Shown one piece after another: positions 41,013 through 44,880 of a DNA stretch of 44,880 nucleotides; positions within the stretch are counted from its first letter, which is position 1, and the number at the start of each line of letters is the position of its first letter. The position numbers and the translations under genes are program-made. Source of the stretch: Methanothrix harundinacea (GTDB taxonomy: Archaea; Halobacteriota; Methanosarcinia; Methanotrichales; Methanotrichaceae); contig LGFT01000006.1 of NCBI GenBank assembly GCA_001509375.1, positions 1-44,880 on the forward strand, written 5' to 3'. The notes beneath the pieces are model-generated. The model searched no databases. It had not been told where the DNA came from and saw only the letters and a list, made by a program, of their open reading frames with translations.

Positions 41013-41879
41013 TCAGCCCTTTATCGGCACCTGTATCTCCGTCATCAGCTCCTCGGGCGGCACCTTTGATGGGTCGTTCAGATAAAGCTCCCTGACGGGA
41101 CCAGCTATCTCGATGCAGCTCTTCATAATATGCTTGAAGATATCCCGGTAGGTCATATACAGCGTATCATAGCTCCCCTTGTGCACCACAGACAGCACCT
41201 TTGTCTCAGCTAGGCTTTTCAGCTCCATCTTCGGGTCGCCCACCTCCAGCTTGCCCACTACTGGCACTGCCACCTCGATCTCCGCCTCTTTCTCCGCCCA
41301 GCAATCCAACTCGTCCGGGCTGCCCTCGGCGCAGTTCTCATCATGATAGATTGTCATCAAAGGGCCGGTCATCTTCACCTGATTCCTCTGGTTCTTAGGG
41401 GCAAAGACCACTGCCATCAGGTCGCCAATTGTCTTTTCTATAGTTGCACTGAGCGGACCTCTATCCCTTCTGCTCAAAACCCGTATAGCGGGTACCTCTT
41501 TTATTGTCGGGTCAATCAGGGCCATCTTCATCATCTCCTTGCCTTTCTGTTTGAGCAATGCCTCGGTCCTCTGCAGCCTGGCGATCTCGCTCTGAGTTTT
41601 TGAGAGCTGCTCTTCGAGCAGCGCCTCAACGGCTGTGCCGTCTCCTTTAGCCTCGGCCTCCAGGAAGCTCGCTATATCTTCGAGGCTAAAGCCCAGATTG
41701 CAGAGCGTCTTGATCCGGACACCTCGATCCAGCTGGTCTGCAGTGTAGTAGCGGTAGCCCGTCATGGGGTCCTTTGCCTCCGGCACGAGCAGACCCTTCT
41801 GGTCATAGTATCTCAGCGCCTTGGGCGAGAGCCTCGTGATAAACGAGAACCTGCTGATGGGAATCTGGTCGGCGGTCAT
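41013..41879 (-). CDS. MerR-family regulator with GyrI-like effector-binding domain
   Basis: A 288-residue transcription factor. The N-terminal MerR winged helix (about 6-75) reads ISRFSFITRLSPKALRYYDQ, then GYRYYTADQL and LGFSLEDIASFL. A coiled-coil dimer helix follows (about 80-118). The C-terminal half (about 125-288) is a GyrI/BmrR-like effector pocket, including VLSVVHKGSYDTLYMTYRDI. This layout is typical of multidrug-responsive activators. No cysteine metal site of MerR/CueR is seen in the linker. The target may be the divergent CMD fragment region, but nothing intact is encoded there. The family is commoner in bacteria, suggesting transfer. Confidence 0.92.
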   Translation of the reverse strand: MTADQIPISRFSFITRLSPKALRYYDQKGLLVPEAKDPMTGYRYYTADQLDRGVRIKTLCNLGFSLEDIASFLEAEAKGDGTAVEALLEEQLSKTQSEIARLQRTEALLKQKGKEMMKMALIDPTIKEVPAIRVLSRRDRGPLSATIEKTIGDLMAVVFAPKNQRNQVKMTGPLMTIYHDENCAEGSPDELDCWAEKEAEIEVAVPVVGKLEVGDPKMELKSLAETKVLSVVHKGSYDTLYMTYRDIFKHIMKSCIEIAGPVRELYLNDPSKVPPEELMTEIQVPIKG

Positions 41880-42012
41880 TGCTCAAGCCTATAGAGATCG
41901 CTTTATTTGTAAATTCATGCAGTCTGCCCTATGGAAGAGTTTGCTTTCCCGTTGTAGCAGGACAACGATAGAAATGCATGTATCGCGTCTATAACAGCCG
42001 CAGCTATTAGCG

Positions 42013-42240
42013 GTGGCTCTGCAGTGTGTACCATGTATGGCAAATCATGCAAACAACGCGGTGGAGGCTGGTGCAACCAAACAGGAGATCCTCGAGGCGG
42101 CCGCTATAAGCGTTGAGTTTGGCGGCGGACCTTCTTTCGTGGTGGTCAGAGATAACCTGTTGGACTTTCTGGAGGAGATAGGGCAGGACCAGTTAAGTCG
42201 ATCGGCCCACATGAGGCAAAAAGTACTTCCTCTCAGATAA
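42013..42240 (+). pseudogene. N-terminally truncated AhpD-like carboxymuconolactone decarboxylase protein
   Basis: A 75-residue frame from GTG 42013 holds the AhpD/CMD redox core CVPCMANHANNAVEAGATKQ (CxxCxxxH), then EILEAAAISVEFGGGPSFV. Whole family members have a further 25-30 residues before the CxxC, but here an in-frame TAA occurs only 18 bases upstream of the GTG (41995-41997). The catalytic cysteines survive, so a small product might be made, but a broken gene is more likely. It ends 20 bp before uvrB. Confidence 0.6.
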
Positions 42241-42260
42241 TCCTGCTTTCCGGCAGGTTC

Positions 42261-44252
42261 ATGACGAAATCAAGCCAAATTCCCGATGCCCTCCAAGAGC
42301 CCCAGTTTCGCCTCGCCTCCGACTTCGAGCCGAAGGGCTCCCAGCCCCAGGCGATCCGAAAGCTCGTGAGTGGCCTTGAGGCGGGGCAGAGGTTTCAGAC
42401 CCTCCTGGGCGTCACCGGATCTGGCAAGACCTACACCGTAGCCAAGGTCATCGACGCCGTCAAGAAACCAACGCTGGTCATAGCCCACAACAAGACACTG
42501 GCAGCCCAGCTCTACAATGAGTTCCAGGAGTTCTTCCCTGAGAACAGGGTCGAGTACTTCGTCTCTTACTACGACTACTACCAGCCCGAGTCCTACATCC
42601 CGGCGAAAGACCAGTACATCGAGAAGGACGCCACCATCAACCCCAAGATCGAGCAGATGCGTCTCGCGGCGACGGCATCCCTTATGTCCCGGCAGGACGT
42701 CATCGTGGTGGCGTCGGTCTCCTGCATCTACGGCCTCGGAAATCCCGAGAATTTCCTCGAGATGGGATTTGAGCTGAAGGTCGGCGACCGGATATCCCGA
42801 AGGGAGATCCTGGAGAGGCTCGTCTCGATCCAATACGAGAGAAATGACTTCGAGCTGGCTCCGGGTCGGTTCCGGGTTAAGGGGGATACAATCGATCTCG
42901 TCCCCGGATACTACAACGATATCGTGCGAATCGAACTGTTCGGAGACGAGGTGGATCGGATCAACGAGATCGACCGGCAGACCGGCGAACGGCGAGAGGA
43001 GATGAAGTACTTCTATGTCTACCCAGCCAGACACTACGTCATCCCCGAAGAGGAGCTGAAGGGCGCCATCTCCTCGATCCTGGCGGAGCTGGAGGAGAGG
43101 CTGCCGGAGCTGGAGATGCTCGAAGCCCATCGGCTCAGGCAGAGGACCCTCTACGACATCGAGATGATTGAGGAAACCGGAAGCTGCAAGGGTATCGAGA
43201 ACTACTCCCGCCACTTCGATGGAAGGCGGCCCGGCGAGCCCCCCTACTGCCTCCTCGACTACTTCCCCGAGGACTTCCTTTTGGTGATCGACGAGAGCCA
43301 CCAGACGATCCCCCAGCTCCGGGCCATGTACAAGGGAGATCGGTCCCGGAAGAAGAGCCTCGTAGACTACGGCTTTCGGCTTCCCAGCGCCTACGACAAC
43401 CGGCCGCTCCGGTTCGAGGAGTTCGAGCGGTTCATGAGAAATGTCATATTCGTCTCGGCGACCCCCGGCCCCTTCGAGCTCGCGCGTTCCACCCAGGTCG
43501 TAGAGCAGATCATCAGGCCTACGGGCCTCCTCGACCCCCTCGTCGAGGTCAGGCCAGTGGAGGGGCAGGTTCGGGACGTGATGCTGGAGATCGGACGGGT
43601 CGTCGCCGAGGGCGACCGGGCCCTGGTGACGACCCTGACAAAGAAGCTCGCCGAGGAGCTGACCGACTTTCTGGCTAAAAACGGGATCCGGGCCCGCTAC
43701 CTCCACTCCGAGATCCAGACCATCGAGAGGACCGAGATCATCCGGGAGCTTCGCCTCGGAAAGTTCGACGTCCTGGTGGGGATCAACCTCCTCCGGGAGG
43801 GGCTCGACATCCCCGAGGTGGGGTTCATCGGTATCCTGGACGCTGACAAGGAGGGCTTCCTCCGGGACGAGAGAAGCCTCATCCAGACCATCGGCCGGGC
43901 CTCGCGGAACGCCAACTCCAGGGTCGTCCTCTACGCCGATCGACTGACCGATTCAGTCCGGGGCGCGGTCCGGAAGACTGAGGAGAGGCGGGCCCTCCAG
44001 ATGAGGTACAACTCCGAGCACAATATCGTCCCTCAGACGATCAAAAAGCCGATCCGAGAGAAGGTTGTCGAGATCACCGACACTCGGCACATCCCCAAGT
44101 CCGATATCCCGAACCTGGTCATCGAGCTGGATGCCGAGATGAGGGCGGCCGCCGATGTCCTCGACTTCGAGCGGGCTATCCAGCTGAGGGATACGATAAA
44201 AAAGCTCGAAAAAGATATGAGGGACCGAGAAAAAGAGATTGAAGCGGCGTGA
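42261..44252 (+). CDS. uvrB: UvrABC excinuclease subunit B
   Basis: The damage-verifying helicase of nucleotide excision repair; it is loaded by UvrA and recruits UvrC. Motifs: Walker A LLGVTGSGKTYT, the beta-hairpin YYDYYQPESYIPAKDQYIEK, helicase motif II LLVIDESHQTIPQL, motif VSATPGPFEL, motif VI in QTIGRASRNANS, and the C-terminal UvrC-binding UVR region (EMRAAADVLDFERAIQLRD). At 663 residues it is full length. It is bacterial in origin but common in methanogens. uvrA and uvrC are not in the window. ATG 42261 is used, and the alternative starts are no better. Confidence 0.97.
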   Translation: MTKSSQIPDALQEPQFRLASDFEPKGSQPQAIRKLVSGLEAGQRFQTLLGVTGSGKTYTVAKVIDAVKKPTLVIAHNKTLAAQLYNEFQEFFPENRVEYFVSYYDYYQPESYIPAKDQYIEKDATINPKIEQMRLAATASLMSRQDVIVVASVSCIYGLGNPENFLEMGFELKVGDRISRREILERLVSIQYERNDFELAPGRFRVKGDTIDLVPGYYNDIVRIELFGDEVDRINEIDRQTGERREEMKYFYVYPARHYVIPEEELKGAISSILAELEERLPELEMLEAHRLRQRTLYDIEMIEETGSCKGIENYSRHFDGRRPGEPPYCLLDYFPEDFLLVIDESHQTIPQLRAMYKGDRSRKKSLVDYGFRLPSAYDNRPLRFEEFERFMRNVIFVSATPGPFELARSTQVVEQIIRPTGLLDPLVEVRPVEGQVRDVMLEIGRVVAEGDRALVTTLTKKLAEELTDFLAKNGIRARYLHSEIQTIERTEIIRELRLGKFDVLVGINLLREGLDIPEVGFIGILDADKEGFLRDERSLIQTIGRASRNANSRVVLYADRLTDSVRGAVRKTEERRALQMRYNSEHNIVPQTIKKPIREKVVEITDTRHIPKSDIPNLVIELDAEMRAAADVLDFERAIQLRDTIKKLEKDMRDREKEIEAA

Positions 44253-44301
44253 GGGGAGAATTGCAGTCATCGACTTCCCCCCCATCCGCCCTTAACGCCC
44301 T

Positions 44302-44619
44302 CTACTTCAGCTCGTACAGGATCTTCATCGCCTTGGTGAAGGGCGGCATCCCCGAGGTGAGGAGGACGACCCTCAGAACGTCCACGATCTCGTCCGTGGA
44401 GACACCAAACTCCTTTTTGGCGCTCATCATCTGCTTCTTGGTCGCCCTCTCGTCGGAGGAGGAGGCGGCAATCCCCACGGCGATCAGCTTCTGGGTCTTG
44501 TAGTCCAAAACCTTTCCCGTGTACGCCGCCTCGTTCAGGCCGGTGATAGCCTCGTAAAGGTCGGGGTGATCCTTTTTGACGTGTACCATCCCTTCGCCGA
44601 AGAATACCTCTTCTTTCAT
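44302..44619 (-). CDS. Carboxymuconolactone decarboxylase-family protein without redox cysteines
   Basis: A 105-residue CMD-fold protein (FTKAMKILYELK at the end, and ITGLNEAAYTGKVLDYKTQK at the start of the fold). In AhpD-like relatives a CxxCxxxH motif follows the LIALAIA helix. Here the same place reads VGIAASSSDERATKKQ, with no cysteine anywhere, so peroxidase-type redox activity is unlikely. It may be a decarboxylase-like or structural member. GGAGG lies 7 bases before ATG 44619, and a TATA-like ATATAAAATATAAG lies at 44650-44665. It is convergent with uvrB. Confidence 0.88.
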   Translation of the reverse strand: MKEEVFFGEGMVHVKKDHPDLYEAITGLNEAAYTGKVLDYKTQKLIAVGIAASSSDERATKKQMMSAKKEFGVSTDEIVDVLRVVLLTSGMPPFTKAMKILYELK

Positions 44620-44649
44620 TTTCGAGCCTCCTATAAGTACTCCTCACTC

Positions 44650-44665
44650 TTATATTTTATATCTT
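44650..44665 (-). promoter_or_regulatory. TATA-rich promoter of the CMD gene
   Basis: On the minus strand AGATATAAAATATAAG precedes the ATG at 44619 by about 35 bases, so the leader is only a few bases long and contains the GGAGG. Confidence 0.5.
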
Positions 44666-44822
44666 TCTCCACTGATTTTCAGATGTAGAGTCCTGAAATC
44701 ATTTTGCACCACTCTTGAATCCATGTAGTTTGAATTATCCATATGATTCTCACAACCCAAACAACCTGTGGCCGATAGTAAAATAGGTTTCAGGTGGCGT
44801 CTTTCGTCTGAAAGCCATTTCT

Positions 44823-44880
44823 GGATTATCCAAGCTATGGATTATCCAAGCTATGGATTATCCAAGCTATGGATTATCCA
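44823..44880. repeat. 16-bp tandem repeat running off the right edge
   Basis: The unit GGATTATCCAAGCTAT is repeated exactly at 44823, 44839 and 44855, with a partial fourth copy from 44871 to the window end. Each unit contains the near-palindrome TGGATTATCCA and the palindrome AGCT. The region 44666-44822 before it shows nothing recognisable. Confidence 0.95.

Noticed and set aside
42270-43706. Long open frame antisense to uvrB (about 478 codons)
   Set aside because: It is a mirror of GC-rich codons; its translation lacks fold-like patterns and the plus strand encodes an unmistakable UvrB.
44823-44880. Terminal repeats as a CRISPR array
   Set aside because: The 16-bp period has no variable spacers; it is a plain tandem repeat.

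Overview
The window looks like the chromosome of a methanogenic euryarchaeon, most probably of the Methanothrix (Methanosaeta) group. The evidence is a GC-rich archaeal genome with TATA-box promoters and frequent TTG/GTG starts. It carries archaeal translation genes (S19e, L39e, L31e, L18Ae/LX, aIF6, prefoldin alpha, FtsY), an AglB oligosaccharyltransferase, the archaeal aromatic-pathway enzyme ADH synthase, an NrpR-type nitrogen-regulator domain and a DUF473-type protein. The genus is an inference from gene content and style. The domain is firm.

Layout. 1-4573 (minus): a redox/copper run of glutaredoxin, ferredoxin:disulfide reductase with a rubredoxin domain, CopA-type Cu+ ATPase with a C-terminal YHS domain, and a disulfide flavoprotein that leaves the left edge. 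4714-5846 (plus): a PAC2 proteasome-chaperone homologue with a C-terminal HbYX motif, followed by a DUF473-like protein. 5986-7605: a secreted SIMPL protein and ADH synthase. 7738-12129: three paralogous FtsX/MacB-type permeases and one ATPase; the first two permeases each have a near-identical promoter. 12247-14424: a TRAM RNA-binding protein, two possible structured RNAs, and a cysteine-rich secreted protein. 14425-18080: a peptide-type solute-binding lipoprotein and a long KamA-family radical SAM enzyme. 18182-21982: a frameshifted membrane Ig-like gene, PolX, a lone NrpR effector domain, and an RNA-ligase-partner PIN protein. 22054-26269 (minus): a nine-gene translation operon. 26540-31136: SerB with two ACT domains, AglB, a DJ-1/PfpI protein and a CoA-binding protein.

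The right third (31176-44880) is more patchwork. It holds a secreted TPR protein with six exact-period repeats, an unknown protein, a TnpB with end-type hairpins, and an acetyl-CoA hydrolase/transferase fused to a GNAT domain. Two broken copies of that GNAT tail (36972-37082 and 40851-40952) bracket a block of different character: an AT-richer TPR membrane protein, an Fe-S protein with a possible broken N-terminus, a Cdd1-like helix-hairpin-helix protein and an Fpg/Nei-like protein lacking the catalytic proline. Then follow a MerR/GyrI regulator, a truncated AhpD-like gene, UvrB, a cysteine-less CMD protein, and a 16-bp tandem repeat running off the right edge.

The most unusual items are the GNAT-bracketed block, the Fpg homologue without its nucleophile, the two structured intergenic stretches around 12.5-13.0 kb, and the terminal tandem repeat. 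No clearly new multi-gene defence or metabolic system could be demonstrated from sequence alone.
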